From Lobosporangium transversale (taxonomy: Eukaryota > Mortierellomycota > Mortierellomycetes > Mortierellales > Mortierellaceae), in NCBI RefSeq assembly GCF_002105155.1, contig NW_019029010.1, positions 124,001 through 188,000 of the forward strand: a DNA stretch of 64,000 nucleotides, written 5' to 3'. Both the position numbers and the translations under genes were made by a program. The notes beneath the pieces are model-generated. The model did not search any database and had not been told where the DNA came from. It saw nothing but the letters and a program-made list of their open reading frames with translations. The first letter of the stretch is position 1. Every line of letters starts with the position of its first letter. Of the stretch, positions 1-11,840 are shown piece after piece.

Positions 1-514
1 GGTGGGAAGAGGCAAGAATGGAGCAGACCAATTGACATGGACAAGGGTGAATGAGACTCTTCATTGCGATGAGAGAATGATGACAGCGATGGGAGTACAG
101 ACAATTACACTGTTTTTCAAGAGAAGAAACATTATTGAATGTTTTAATTATTTCAGGCACCGTTTGAATCAATTGAATTAAGCAATAGGATAATGATTGT
201 TCCTGCATCGTCATTCGCTGGATTTTATTTCGATGACAGAATTATCTAAAGTTTAAATGTCTTTAATTCTTTACAAGCCAATTGAGATTAAGCCATGCCA
301 TGGTCAACTCTGTACATGTATATATAATTATTATCATTATTCTGTAGCAATCAATTTGCTTTTTGATCCTTTAATGGTTCCTTAGCCTTACACGAATATC
401 GCTTGTATTACAAAAATGAATATTATTTATTACTTTTTCTTTTTTTCTTTTTCTTTTTTGTTACAAAACAAGTGAAGAGAAGAAATAGTCCACTGCCTAT
501 TCGTTGCTGGCCTT
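1..514. other. AT-rich intergenic / downstream flank
   Basis: No coding region could be supported here. The stretch is AT-rich, with T-rich low complexity near 425-462. It is the 3' side of the phosducin-like gene that ends at 515 on the minus strand. Confidence 0.5.
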
Positions 515-2120
515 TCATACTCTATGAGTATAGGCATCGTCTTCATCACTATCCCTGGCTTCATAGGCCTTGTATCCATATTCTTTTATATCCCCACTCA
601 GAATACCACGTCGACTTTCATTTCCTGATCCCGAGCTTAACTTCGACATCATATTCAGATCCTCAAACTGTGATGACATGGATGACATTGAAAAAACTGG
701 TGAATCCAATGATGACTCAAAGAATGAACTCTCTCGTTGATATTGATCATGTGGAGAAAAGATCTTGTATCTAGACGAGTAAAAAAAAAAAGTGGTCAAA
801 GGAAGGAGAAAAGTATAGAATTGTTAATTGAGATTATTTACATAGTTCCGCATCCTATATGTTTCTCATAACCATCGGGCTAACCAAGGCCAGTACATGA
901 TAAAGAGAAGTAAACAAAAAGACTGAACACAATTTCAAAGCATACTTTGTAAAAAGATCTTCGAGTTCACTATCATCAAAATCCTCGCTGAGCTCATGAG
1001 TGATCATAACCAAGTTGGCGATCAAATCACCTGCTCGGTAGGCAAGAACTGTCGGAGAGACTTCCTCGTCAAAATCAACTTCACGCGCCTTAATCCTTAT
1101 AAATTTCGTCGTCGCATACCGTGCTGCCAACTGAATCAGGCATCCATCCAGTTTTTTGCATGCAGGATTATACTAACGTAAAGAGACGCAAAAAAAAAAA
1201 AAAAAAAAAAAAAAAGACGAAGGTGTTAGTGCTGTAGCTGCAGTACTCTTATCAAAAGAACATTCAAGAGTATAAGAATGTTAAATCATGGAGAAGAGAT
1301 GGTTTACCTCGCTGTAAATATGAATGACAACTGTGACATCTTTGCTTTCCATGTCAATCGCATTCACATATTGCGCTGCATTCATCTCCATCAACGATCC
1401 AAAGACTCTCTTCTTCCTAACTGAACTAGCTCCAGTCCCTGACTTGTCGGCTTTTGCAGCCCAGCTCATGTCCTGAAGCCGACTCCCTCGAATCCTTTCC
1501 AGAACGGCTTTCTCATCTTGATCCTCTTCTTCTAGTTCTCGTAATGCCTTTTCGTCCTCATCCTCTTCGTCTTCATCCAATAGTCCCTGTGCCTTCTTTT
1601 CTTGTCGTTCTCGTTCTTTGTCCTGACGATACGTTGTTGTCATTGGTGCCTTGGACAACATCCGCGCATTATAACTCTGTTGAGACGAAAGTCGTTTCTG
1701 CAACTGTTGTTGATGGTGGTATTTTTGGTCCGCGATAACTCCTTTAGGTCCTGTATTGGCACCAGTATCGCGTTCTGGGTATTTATTGGCGCCTGCTCCT
1801 ACTCCTGCTCCTCCTTTACCACCTGTTCTTGCTGACGATCCGATACGGCTTGAAGTCTTGCCATCTATTCGATCGATTTCTCCGTCTGTGAGTCCTCCTG
1901 TTTCAAGATCATCGTTATTGTTATAGTCATCTTTTGGGCGTGTGAATCGTAATTCGGATTCGGATTCTTCAGATTCAGATGCAGTTGAGCCCCAGTCTTC
2001 TGGATCATTATTGTCGTACAAGTACTGAGCTCTTGTTTCAGCTCGATGGTCTCGTGGTGCATTACTATTGGTTTCTGGGTCTGGCTCAATGTCCAGTCCC
2101 ATCCTCTTGGCCTCTTCCAT
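515..2120 (-). CDS. Phosducin-like protein (PhLP1 type), 3 exons
   Basis: Spliced gene, complement(join(515..770, 946..1172, 1308..2120)), giving 431 residues. Exon 1 has an acidic, disordered N-terminus and the motif TGPKGVIADQ at about residues 123-132. This matches the Gbeta-gamma-binding helix of phosducin and PhLP1. Exon 1 ends in VVIHIYSE at a GAG|GTAAAC donor. Exon 2 supplies ACKKLDGCL and AARYATTKFIRI, the thioredoxin-like fold of the family, and ends at GTATGC. Exon 3 gives the Ser/Asp-rich tail. All three junction phases agree. Known role of the family: co-chaperone with CCT in folding WD40-type Gbeta subunits, in the cytosol. The ATG at 2120 is the first in frame. An AG lies just upstream, so an extra 5' exon is possible. 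Intron 1 holds a run of about 25 A on the plus strand. Confidence 0.88.
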
Positions 2121-3111
2121 GACTAATCGATGTGATGTAAGTTAAGGTTGAAATGGACAAAGATGAGAATTTGCAGTCGTTTACAGGAGAGAGAATGTGG
2201 AATGAGTTGGTGAGGAAAGAAAAGAAAAGAAGAAAAGAGGGGGTGCTCACATGGCAAGAAAAGAAAAAGAAAAAGAAAAAAGAGAAATGGCCTGTGAGGT
2301 TTGTGGAAAAGATACATTTGATGCATCGATCCAATTCGTTCATTGGATAGCTTGTCAAATGCATAGCAAACATGGTCCTTGTTTTAAGGTTCAGATTGTC
2401 GTCTTCTTGAGAAGCTCATTCGAAAGGTCAAAGGACTAGTGCTGTCTTTTCCTGGATAACAATCGTCTATTCTCTCTCATTATCATGACTACTCCTCTTC
2501 ACACAAATACATTTCGCTACGGATAGCTCATTTTCATCCGTGCTGGATCTGTCAAAATGCTAGTCTCACTGATCATGAAAAAATGTGCTTGTCATGTTGA
2601 TTAGTGAAGGTAGAGTTCGTGTATGAAAGACATTAGCTGGATTAGCAACACACTCGTTTGTTTGAATGCTGGAAATAAGGGTCTCAATCATCTTTGGAAT
2701 CCATTCAGCAGGTACAAAGATAAAGATGTTACGATAGAAGGTGATACACCCCTCAGGTCAGCAGAGAACCGGGACGGTGGATGTTAAGAGAGGCACGCAA
2801 CTGGCACCCTTAAGGAGCCAAGGAACCGTCATCTCCCCAGATTGGCTTAGCTCGAGGAGTAGAACGATTGAAACTATTACTCAAGAAGCTGGAAGCAGTG
2901 AAGGAGGTACATGGGGTGAGCATCCATCGTAAAGCCTTTTGTTAATTTTAAATTTTTAATGTTTGCTTGACTTTAACAGCATTATTTCCATTACATCATT
3001 TCATTTTATTCGCACGCTTCGCTTCCGTTCTTTTTTACTCATTCACTTCTCTTCTTGAACCTGTTTGAATCTTCCCTTTTCGCTCGTAATTATTAATCCA
3101 CCTCATCCATC
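2121..3111. other. Divergent intergenic region
   Basis: This is the shared upstream region of the phosducin-like gene (minus) and NCA2 (plus). It has A/G-rich runs at 2215-2290. An open frame at 2741-2932 has no recognisable features and I do not call it. No tRNA or other RNA gene was seen. Confidence 0.5.
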
Positions 3112-5778
3112 ATGGGGACTTTCATCACTGACAGATTACATCAATTGAACAGTGATCTCATTCAGTTGTTTCACCTCGACCATCAACCACCATTACATTT
3201 CCGAGACCGACAAAATGAGTCCGGTCAACGAGCTGACTCTCCCGCAAACAGAGCAGTTAGTCCCCAAAAATCAATAGCTATGGGCAAGGACAAAGATAAG
3301 GGCGATAAACGCGGCAGCGATTCAGCAGCAGAATCATCCATCATCACCACAACTGAACAAACAGATCATGAACTTCTCTCAGGATTGCGTGCCTCCATTG
3401 ACGCTCTTGATCTGCATTCCAATGCCGTTCCTTCTATGGAGCGTGTCTATCACGAAATTGAAAAGGTTGAAAAGTTGGCAAAGTCAACGACAACAACAAC
3501 ATCAATTGATCCATGTAACAATCGCGAAATTTCCAAGTTGGAGCATCTGTTTATTGCAAAGTGCACGATTTCGGTTTATCTCAACTTATTGGATATCATC
3601 CTGAACGCGACTCTGCCACTTGCAAACGAAATCCAGTACTGGCAGTCATTGATCGACAGTCGGTCATGGAGACTTTTGTATACTGTTCAAAGTAAGGATT
3701 TTAATTTTTTAGAGTGCGTGGGGATAACAATGCGGTGATGACAGCATGACACTTGACTTTATTCCTGACTAGCTTCAATTCAACTAAACCTTTTTATTTT
3801 ATTTTTACTTTTATTTCCTTCGTCTTGTATAGCGTCACCTTACCGTGTCTTCGACTTTACAAGATCAGTCCTGGTTGCCACACGTGAACATCTCGATTCC
3901 TTGATCACAACTGCTCCACACAACGGTCAGTCAGATCAAGATAACCAAAAGAACCAGATCTTACAAATCTTCCGACACTTCCCTACATTCCTCAAATACC
4001 ATCTCATCTCCCAACCAGTTTCCTTCCCAGTTGCGATCCGTTACGAGATCACAAACCATCGAAGGCAGCTCCAACGGATTCGAGAATATCAAGCTGAATG
4101 TTTGGGACTCCTATCGGAACAAGGATTGAACCTAGATCTTGAATTCTTTGAAGATTCAGTCTCAGTCTTATCGTCTCCAGGATCTGGATCGGCATCTGGA
4201 TCTGAATCTGGGACAGACTCAAGATCAGCAGCAGTAGCTGGAGCGGGACAATCAGCAAAACAACAGCTGCAGGATGAAGGAAGAGGTGGAGAATCAACAG
4301 AGCAGGCAGAGATCTTTATTCGAGATCAAACCTCAAAGACCATCTGTCTCATGGAACGTGTCCTCAACAAAGCATATAAGGATATGAAACTCTTGACAGA
4401 TTCACATCACCATCAACCGCAGCACCAGAGTAGTCATCATCATTCTCATTCTCATCCTCATCATCAGCAGTTAAAGTTACCGTCTGCCAAGAGAGCCACT
4501 CGCTCACTCACTATTTTGGGTCAGTTGCAAGGCATCCCTTCCTTGAGCCATAATGACACACTCCAACATCTCAAACAGCTAATTCAAATCGACATTCCTC
4601 AGTTTGTGCAACAGACCGAGACCCAAGCACGGCAATTCTATCGCCCCTCCTGGTTGACTAGGATCTGGATTCCAGCACTTGTAGGCTACTTTGGATTGAA
4701 ATTCGGCCTTCAATATGTCACTGAACATCGTGCAGATCTGGACAGGTGGTTAGAAGAAGCTTGGGATACTGCAAAGAGATTTGTCACGGATTGGGTCTGG
4801 GAGCCCACTATGAGGATCATGGCCATCATTCGACACACTGATGAGCAAGGATCTCTACAGATGCTTGGGAACGAAAGTCTGAAATCCGATATTGCTAGCT
4901 TGGAGCGCATGGTTCTGGATTTTGGTAAACAAAATTATCATCTAGGTGGTCAAGAACTGGCCAGTTTGTCGCAGGCAGTTCATAATGGCGACATCTCCAT
5001 GATCATGCGTGCATATGAACAAGAGCTCAAGACACCCTTTAAAGGAGCCATTGTTGGCAATTTAGTCCAGACATTATTGATTCAAGTCCAAAAAACTAAA
5101 GTAGATGTGGAGGTTGCGATGGCGGCATTGGACAAATTGCTTAAGGCTAATGAACTCAACTTTGCATTCTTGGCTGTGGGCCCTAGTTTGCTGCTCCTGT
5201 GGGCCGTGTCTGCACAGTCAAAAAAGGTTTGGCAGCGAATGGCAGGACGACACATGGGGGTTTTGTCGATTCAGATGAAGAATTCGATGAGACAAGTCGA
5301 GAGACTCTTGAACTTGGCCTCAGCTGAGGGTGAAGGACTCGACATCAAGCAGCCTAGGAAGCCACAGAGGAATTTCGATAGCAGTAACGCAGCAGCCGAA
5401 CGTCGACCCAGCGAAAAGGGGGCGATCAAGAGATCGTCTTCTTCATCCTCTGAGGAGTTTGAGGATCTATCAGTTCTAGGTAATAACAACGTTGGTGGCA
5501 GTGCTGACGACTCTACACAGAGCATCACATCCGACAAATTGACGAGGATCCGAACCAAGGAAGGCAAAGTTCCTTACAAGACACAAGGTCTGATTCTTTG
5601 TGAGGTACATCTGCTGAGAACCTTCGCGGCGCGCCTAACTCGATCAGAAGGTTTGAGAGATAAAGTTATGGAAGACCTGCGAGAAATTGAAGAGAGCTCG
5701 TTGACAGTCCATCAGCGATTAAGGACTGCGCAGCGCATGTACAGAACTTATGGGTTCTTGGGACTTCATCAACAATAA
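3112..5778 (+). CDS. NCA2: Nuclear control of ATPase protein 2 (NCA2)
   Basis: Two exons, join(3112..3691, 3833..5778), 841 residues. The donor is A|GTAAGG and the acceptor TATAG|CGTCAC. The join gives TSPYRVFDFT, as in NCA2 proteins. The NCA2 domain follows: LTRIWIPALVGYFGLKFG (about 469-487, membrane segment), SLERMVLDF, KTPFKGAIVGNLVQTLLIQ, and a second hydrophobic segment FAFLAVGPSLLLLWAV (about 636-652). Yeast NCA2 is a mitochondrial protein needed with NCA3 for normal expression of the mitochondrial ATP6/ATP8 mRNA. Acidic/Ser-rich and His-rich linkers (His-rich at about 383-408) interrupt the family core and are probably disordered. The ATG at 3112 is in frame with a long first exon and has no upstream competitor. 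A polyadenylation-like AATAAA follows at 5786. Confidence 0.92.
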
Positions 5779-6337
5779 GCCTTGCAATAAAACTAGATAG
5801 AAAAAGGAGCAGCAAGGGCGTAGTATTAAATAAATCAATCAATTGCTATATGGACTGCTCCTTTTCTGTGATATTGGCCAATGCTGCTATCATGAGCAGG
5901 GTTCATGATAAACAGCGCCAGAGCATATTTGCTATATCTATTACACTCGCTATAGGTGGACCGATGATGGCCATTGATGGCTGATCTGTTCACTCTTGAT
6001 AACGAAGCATTTTTCTTGGATGTGATTTGTTAGTAAGATCGCACCAACAACCTTGGAAACAACGCACTCGTTGGCTCTAAACACCAATATTCATGACCCT
6101 TTCTATTTGATCAAGCTTAAAGACTTACTTTTTTTTTTATGATAGTTATAATTCAGCTATTGAATGAAAGATCCCAAAACGTCTAACATATAGTTATCAG
6201 AGCAAAGAACCTTGGAGTGAAATGTAAAGATTTCTGTGGCTGCCATAACGGATCAACAACTCTGAACTCATTCCTTTGTCTGGTCAAAATCTAGCGAGAG
6301 ATACCATAGAAGGCTGAAGATTCCTTTCGCTCTCACC

Positions 6338-6372
<35 letters not shown>

Positions 6373-6673
6373 AAAAAAAGAAAAAAGACAGCATCCTCAC
6401 CAACTATATCCTTTATAGAAAGAATCTAGATCAGTAAATCCGAAGCGCTTTCTCTTCTCTTGAGTTACCTTGGCCCTAGGAAACCATTTCCTTTCAAAGA
6501 GCGAGAAAAAAAGGGTAATCTCAATTAGAGGAGCGTCAAATCCAGGCTATGTGTTCTCTTGGACATGATCATTGGGTCCAACACTCAGAGTCCTTGAATA
6601 AATATATAAATGCTAAGCCTCTGTATTTCTTTATTTTCATACAAGAGAGGTCCATAAAAAAAAAGAAAAAAAG

Positions 6674-6705
<32 letters not shown>

Positions 6706-7207
6706 CTATGGTACATAACGGAGACAAGGGAGGGGACTCAAAGAAAGAGAGCTCTGCAACCCCCACAAGTCGATTAGGTTAATATTCCTGATCCATTCGA
6801 CAAAGAGATCCAAAGGTAAGGTAATGTAGTCAATTTAGAGTTGCTTCTGGAGACGGGCCAAATGATAATTGACAGTGTTGACCTTTTTCACTCTAGCAGG
6901 CTATCAAAATCGAGTTCAATGAGGAAAGCAGAATCAATAAAAGCATTAGTGACTACTTCCGACATCTCTTCTCTCCTATTGCCATACTTGATTGACTTCG
7001 TGATTCTTTATCCATTGACAAGTATTTATCCTCCAATGTTCTCCCCTGTGTGTTACTATTTTATTTCTTAGCCCAAAATTTATATGACAATTTGTTGATT
7101 TACGATTGGTCTATTGACACTGGTGATTATTCAAAGTCCAAGAGAATGTTGATAGCTTCTCTGTTCATAATCCCGTTTTTTTTTTCCAATACTGCTCGAT
7201 CATGGAT
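5779..7207. other. Intergenic region with long A/T homopolymers
   Basis: No gene is supported. There is an A run of about 30 nt interrupted by G at 6340-6387, and another A-rich run at 6658-6703. Short open frames here (for example 6549-6782) are made of lysine or phenylalanine runs from these tracts and are not credible genes. Confidence 0.55.
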
Positions 7208-7504
7208 TTAAACGCTGGAGGTTTTCATTCCTGAATCCCATTTGAGGGGGATAATGCTGACAGTTTCAGAGATTCCTTCCCACTGAACCAACAGAGCTTT
7301 TTTCTTATTTTGGGCTACTATATGTTTGCTAGGTAAACTTACCAAGTTCTTCATACAATCTGCAAGCATCTTGGAGGCCTGCATACATTTGGCATCATCC
7401 ACTCCTGAGGCAGTCCAGCACTGGATCATAGCACCCATCTCGGCGATACAGGGGCTGGCCTCAACCACTTTACGAGGCTTCGTGCGAAGATACTTCAGTC
7501 TCAT
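7208..7504 (-). CDS. MRP10: Mitochondrial small-subunit ribosomal protein mS37 (Mrp10/CHCHD1 type)
   Basis: Exon 1 (7504 down to 7343) encodes 54 residues beginning MRLKYLRTKPRKV. It has a twin CX9C (CHCH) arrangement: Cys19-x9-Cys29 and Cys40-x9-Cys50. The spacing and the basic N-terminus match fungal Mrp10, a Mia40 substrate in the mitochondrial small ribosomal subunit. TTG|GTAAGT at 7343/7342 is a strong donor in phase 0. Exon 2 is uncertain. An acceptor TTCAG at 7283 would add 24 residues and stop at 7208. A second AG, in TGTCAG a little further 3', gives a different 18-residue tail. Neither tail shows the NYHLARL-like end of other Mrp10 proteins, so the 3' exon may be elsewhere. The call rests on exon 1. 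Confidence 0.72.
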   Translation of the reverse strand: MRLKYLRTKPRKVVEASPCIAEMGAMIQCWTASGVDDAKCMQASKMLADCMKNLVSLPSKHIVAQNKKKALLVQWEGISETVSIIPLKWDSGMKTSSV

Positions 7505-8045
7505 GATTATTTATTGTTGTTGATCCTGTTTGAAGTTTAGCCCCATGTTGTTGATCGATCAGTTAGAGATCAGTTTGTTTTAACGAAATGAACAAATAAA
7601 ATAAAAATAAAAATAAATAAATAAAATTCCAGTGTTAGCGCCAAGTTTAGTCTTCGCCATGTGGCCTCCAGAAAAGACGAATATTTGATGTCGATGATTT
7701 GTCTGGGCAACATGCCTTTTCGGATGTTTTTAGTTTTTAGTTGGACTAGAGATGAACGGAAGTGGGGGAAAAACAATAACAAGAACTTACCCTTCCTTTG
7801 TAAATAATGTGACTGCTGTCTGACCATAGGTAGCACAAAATAAGGTTTTAAACGCGTCTTCATATATCTATATACATTTATATTTATTATTCTTTTTTTC
7901 TTCCTTCTTCTTTCTTCTTTCATCTTTCTCTTCCTCTTTCTCTTCTTCCCATTCCTCTTCCTCTTCCTCCTCAACATCATTCAGCAATAATCACTTTTTT
8001 ACCTCAGATCTATCCCCAACTTTTCCAAAAAAAAAAAAAAAAAAC

Positions 8046-8294
8046 ATGCTTTCTCGTAAATCCTTCGTTGTCCTTTTGGCCATGCTTGGTTTCTCGAATG
8101 CAGGTCCTCTTGCCTATGGAATCTGCCAAACAGGCTGCAATGCCCTTGTTGTAGCATGCTACGCAGGAGCGGGTTTTACTTTCGGAACAGTTACCGCGGG
8201 TGCTGGTCTCCCTGTTGCTATAGCAGCTTGTAATGCAGGGCTTGGAACATGCATGGTCGGCTGTGTTGCTGCTGGACTCACGCCAATCCCCTAG
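8046..8294 (+). CDS. Small secreted Gly/Ala/Cys-rich protein, copy A
   Basis: An 82-residue protein with an N-terminal signal peptide (MLSRKSFVVLLAML..SNA, cleavage near 19-20). The mature part begins GPLAYGICQTGCNALVVACYA and is rich in Gly, Ala, Val and Cys. The six cysteines are regularly spaced: CxxxC, xxxxxxC, then ACN, TC and GC. Short proteins of this GP-AYGICQ-GCN-VVACY type occur in many fungi and some other eukaryotes. I know of no established function. The ATG directly follows a run of about 18 A, and upstream is a pyrimidine-rich leader. Nine of 82 residues differ from copy B. The hydrophobic, glycine-rich core could be membrane-active, but that is inference only. Confidence 0.85.
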   Translation: MLSRKSFVVLLAMLGFSNAGPLAYGICQTGCNALVVACYAGAGFTFGTVTAGAGLPVAIAACNAGLGTCMVGCVAAGLTPIP

Positions 8295-8702
8295 TCTTTC
8301 GGCGCAATAAAAAAAAAAAAAGAAATCATGAAATGCGATGAGCGTTTAAATAAGCCTTGGCTTACTATGCGCATCGCTTACCCTCTATTCTACAAAAAAA
8401 AAAAAAAAAAAAAAAAAAAGAAACAAAAGCTGTTTTCATTATGGGTTATTTCAAGTGAACGAAAACAATAAAGCTTTTTATTTTTTTGGGGTTGCAAACC
8501 TCATAGCTTTGTTAGAAAACCAGTTTGTTTTGCAATTGAAACCTTGTTCGATTCATTCTTCTGAACAGTACTTTTTATCTGTGTGCCCTGAAGGTTGTTT
8601 GGGAATGCTGTGGTCGGGTTTGACATGCTCAGTGCATTTCGGTATTACAGTTTATAGACACAGCCGACGAGCTTCAACTTGACCAACGAACAACACGCGA
8701 GG

Positions 8703-8739
<37 letters not shown>

Positions 8740-9520
8740 GCTCTGTATATTTTGGAATTAGTATGATTCACTAGGTTCAACTGTGGTATAGTCACAGGCT
8801 TCTATAACGACTCTGTAAAAAAAAAAAAAAAAAAAAAAAAAGAATCAACTATTCAATCATACATCTATATGACCTGTAGTATTGTGGTTCATATCCTTTT
8901 TATTTTACTTTTTTCGGAGTAATTGAGGACAGGGTGCTTTGATTTCTGGAATCAGAACATTCAGCCACCTTTAAAAATAGTTTTCAATTGGCTCAGAACC
9001 ATCATTGAAACTGTCGTCTGTCGCAGATTAGAGCTATAGCTGTTGGCGATAGTACTACGCTATCTTATAACAATATGAGGCGACAACATGTCCTTTTTTT
9101 ATCTTATTTTTTATCAACCATTTTCACCTTTGCCTATAAAAGTCTGGAGAAGTTCGTTATACAACTCTGGCTTTTGCTCCCACAGGAGATGACTCCTTGT
9201 CTAGACTGAGAACGAAGATACGCGTGCTGTAGTAGTCGGGTTTAAACTCTCTCAAGAAACACTTTCGCTTCCAGAAAAGACAACTATTTGATATGGATGA
9301 TTGTATGGGCTCTCTTTTTAGTTGTAGAAATAATTGTGGCTGTTGCCAAAACCGATATCGCACAAAAAATAAGGTTTGATGTGACTTGATGCAATAAAAG
9401 GCGCGCCTTTTTTCTTCCTTTTCCTTCCCCTCTTTCTCTTCTTTCTTCTTCATCCTTCTCTTGTCCTTCTCCAGCACCACTCACCACCAGTCTTTACCTC
9501 TACTTCCCTCCTCAAAAAAC
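8295..9520. other. Spacer between copies A and B, with homopolymers
   Basis: Contains the 3' flank of copy A and the promoter region of copy B (CCTATAAAAG near 9133; CAATAAAAGG near 9390). It also holds a T run of about 35 nt at 8704-8738 and an A run of about 23 nt at 8818-8841. No additional gene is supported. Confidence 0.55.
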
Positions 9521-9769
9521 ATGCTTTCCCGTAAATCCTTTGTTGTCCTTTTGGCCATGGTTGGTCTCTCAAATGCAGGTCCTCTTGCCTATGGGATTTG
9601 CCAATCAGGATGTAATGCTCTTGTGGTAGCATGCTACGCAGGAGCGGGTTTTACTTTCGGAACAGTTACCGCGGGTGCTGGTGTCCCTGCTGCTATAGTA
9701 GCTTGTAATGCAGGGCTTGGAACATGCATGGTCGGTTGTATTGCTGCTGGATTCACTCCAACCCCTTAG
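9521..9769 (+). CDS. Small secreted Gly/Ala/Cys-rich protein, copy B
   Basis: An 82-residue paralogue of the protein at 8046, collinear over its whole length: same length, six cysteines at the same positions, same signal peptide. The open frame extends 20 codons further 5', but the ATG at 9521 matches copy A's start. The extension lies in the pyrimidine-rich leader and begins with a TTG or similar codon in the duplicated flank. Most substitutions are conservative (L/V, F/L, T/S, V/I, A/V), with none at cysteine or in the GPLAYGICQ and YAGAGFTFGTVTAGAG blocks. This suggests the protein is kept by selection. Confidence 0.85.
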   Translation: MLSRKSFVVLLAMVGLSNAGPLAYGICQSGCNALVVACYAGAGFTFGTVTAGAGVPAAIVACNAGLGTCMVGCIAAGFTPTP

Positions 9770-11469
9770 TCTTCTCGTACAAAGATAAAAGAAAGCATGA
9801 AATGCGACGAATGTTTAAGCAAGCCTTGGCCAACTATCCACGTCATATATTCTTTATTCTCTAAAAAAAAAAGAGATAGTCAAGCAGCGCCTCAAAGCTC
9901 TATTGCCTTTCCTAAACAATGGTTGTTCTTATTATAGTTGCCATAGTCGATTTCATTTGAAGAAAAAAAAAAATGAAATAAAGCTTCCCGATGTTGTAAA
10001 TCTCATATTTTTGTTGGTAAATCAGTTTATTTCACAATTGGAGCCCTGCTTGACTCACCGACTTGAACAAAGCTTTTATCAAAGGGTTGTGAAGGCTGTT
10101 TGGGAATGTAAAAAACAGCTAGTCATGATACATAATCTTGGTACATTTTGCTATAACAGTTTCCAACACCTTTTTTTCTTTTTTCTTCACCGCTGAACTT
10201 GGCCGAGGCGGTGCACTGCTGTGCGAATAGTAATATGGGAATGAGCCAATCATTGAACCTTAATAATAGAGTTTGGGTATAACAGTTTGTTGCTCATGTG
10301 ATAATAGCATGGCGAAGACGTAAAAATGTTGGTGTAGCCTGCCCACAACAGAGTAAGAGCCTCCGCAGCATAAATTAAACGTAATGGTAATGGGCGACTT
10401 GGGATGCTCTTGAAGCCATACAAACATTCTTCAGTGGCTGCACTGGCTCTATATCATCAACCTGAAAAAATATAAAAAAAAGTTTGTAGAATACGGGACC
10501 AATGCTGTCATCAGTCCACCAATCTCCTTATAGAAGTCCTCCTCTACCTCTTGATTTAATTAGAGCTCTGAGCCCTGTACAAGTATACAAAAATATTGGT
10601 TCTGCATACACACTTTAGGGATGGCATGATTCGCCTGATGGATGTTCCCTCCAGAAACGTATTTACATGGGGTTGGCTTAAGTGCTATTCGGGCATACTG
10701 CACTGGAAGCTCTTACATGCTTAATGCCCCTAGGCACATACGGCCGTAACGAAAGTAAAGGGTGACATGATGTTTCAATGAACACGTAATCACAGTCTAC
10801 ATGTATATGAACATATAGTAAACTATAAAAGAGTTGCAGACTTACAATCGTAAGCTCAAATAGAATCATGCGACTTCATCGCAGTTGGCTCTTGCCTTAT
10901 AGGTAAAAGCAATGAGATTTCGCAAACACTAAACTAAGCACAATACGAGGGAAACTCCTATCTAAACATCCATGATATTTATATTACACTGTGAATGTTG
11001 TTGGGAAATTTGGAGCTGACTTAGTAGGAAATGTGGCTCTTGAATGGTTTATGTAGCTGGCCGCTCCCAGCTACAGAGATAGAAAAAATACTTCGAACGA
11101 ACACAAATAAAACTGTACAGCACACAAAGTCTGGTTGAGAACAGTCAGTATACAAATGGTTCTGTTGACAAAAGAAGGATCTTGTAATGGTCTATCTACG
11201 ACTGATGATGAGTGTTGGGGAAGTTCTTTACCTAAACAAGAATAACCAGTACCTAAACATCCCTGTTGAACAAAAAGAAGAAACAAAGATCTAGAGTCTC
11301 CTGAGCCGCTACACTTTTATAGGTTGGCAGCTAGTCCTCCACGTGACCATAACAACACCAACAATGCCATGCGGTCCGCTTTTTTAATGGCATGTTGAAG
11401 GAATGTACATGTACCTTGTTTGGTACAATTACTATTATTATTTTGACAATTGCGCGCTATTGGAAAAAG

Positions 11470-11840
11470 AGTCCGCTGTGCTTTGATTTCTGAGTTCGGA
11501 ATATTCAGCCACCAATTTAAAATGTTTTGTCTCTATTGACAGAGCTGCTGTTACCAGAGTTGATGTTGACGTTGATGCAACCCGACCTTATAACGACATG
11601 GGGATGATGCATCAATTTTTTTATACGCGTATAAATTTCTTCATTTTATCAAACTCTTTTGCCTCTGCCTAAAAGTCTATAGTTCTGCAGTAGTCTGTAG
11701 TTTGTTGTCTTTGCCTTCACATAAGGTGCTCCTTTGCCTAGACTGATATTGAAGATACGTGTAGTAACCAGAGCTATACTTGCACTCTCCCGAGAAATAC
11801 TTTCGTGTTGACATCTCCCTGCTTCCATGCCCTGCCGATA
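11470..11840 (+). pseudogene. Orphan third copy of the upstream flank of the secreted-protein unit
   Basis: Sequence such as CTTTGATTTCTGAGTTCGGAATATTCAGCCACC matches, with divergence, about 8937-8970. The stretch CCTAGACTGATATTGAAGATACG...CCGAGAAATACTTTCG matches 9198-9268 in the flank before copy B. No open frame of the Gly/Ala/Cys family follows. This copy therefore appears to have lost its gene, or never included it. The similarity was judged by eye. Confidence 0.6.

Larger units (their letters stand above)
7630..10200 (+). repeat. Tandem segmental duplication, unit about 1.475 kb (two copies)
   Basis: The two small secreted-protein genes at 8046 and 9521 lie inside repeated DNA. Upstream similarity covers roughly 7665-7710 versus 9270-9310 (CTCCAGAAAAGACGA / TTCCAGAAAAGACAA). 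Downstream similarity covers 8450-8690 versus 9960-10200, including AAGGTTGTTTGGGAATG / AAGGCTGTTTGGGAATG. The genes start 1,475 bp apart, which is the unit length. Boundaries are approximate. The coding parts are much more alike than the flanks. Confidence 0.8.

Noticed and set aside
2741..2932. 63-codon frame in the phosducin/NCA2 spacer
   Set aside because: Short, no homology signal, and lies in a presumed bidirectional promoter.
7570..7980. 136-codon minus-strand frame rich in Arg/Lys
   Set aside because: It lies in the CT-rich leader and flank of the secreted-protein gene, and its sequence is low complexity.
9461..9520. 20-residue N-terminal extension of secreted-protein copy B
   Set aside because: Copy A has no such extension. 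The next ATG aligns exactly with copy A's start and gives a clean signal peptide.
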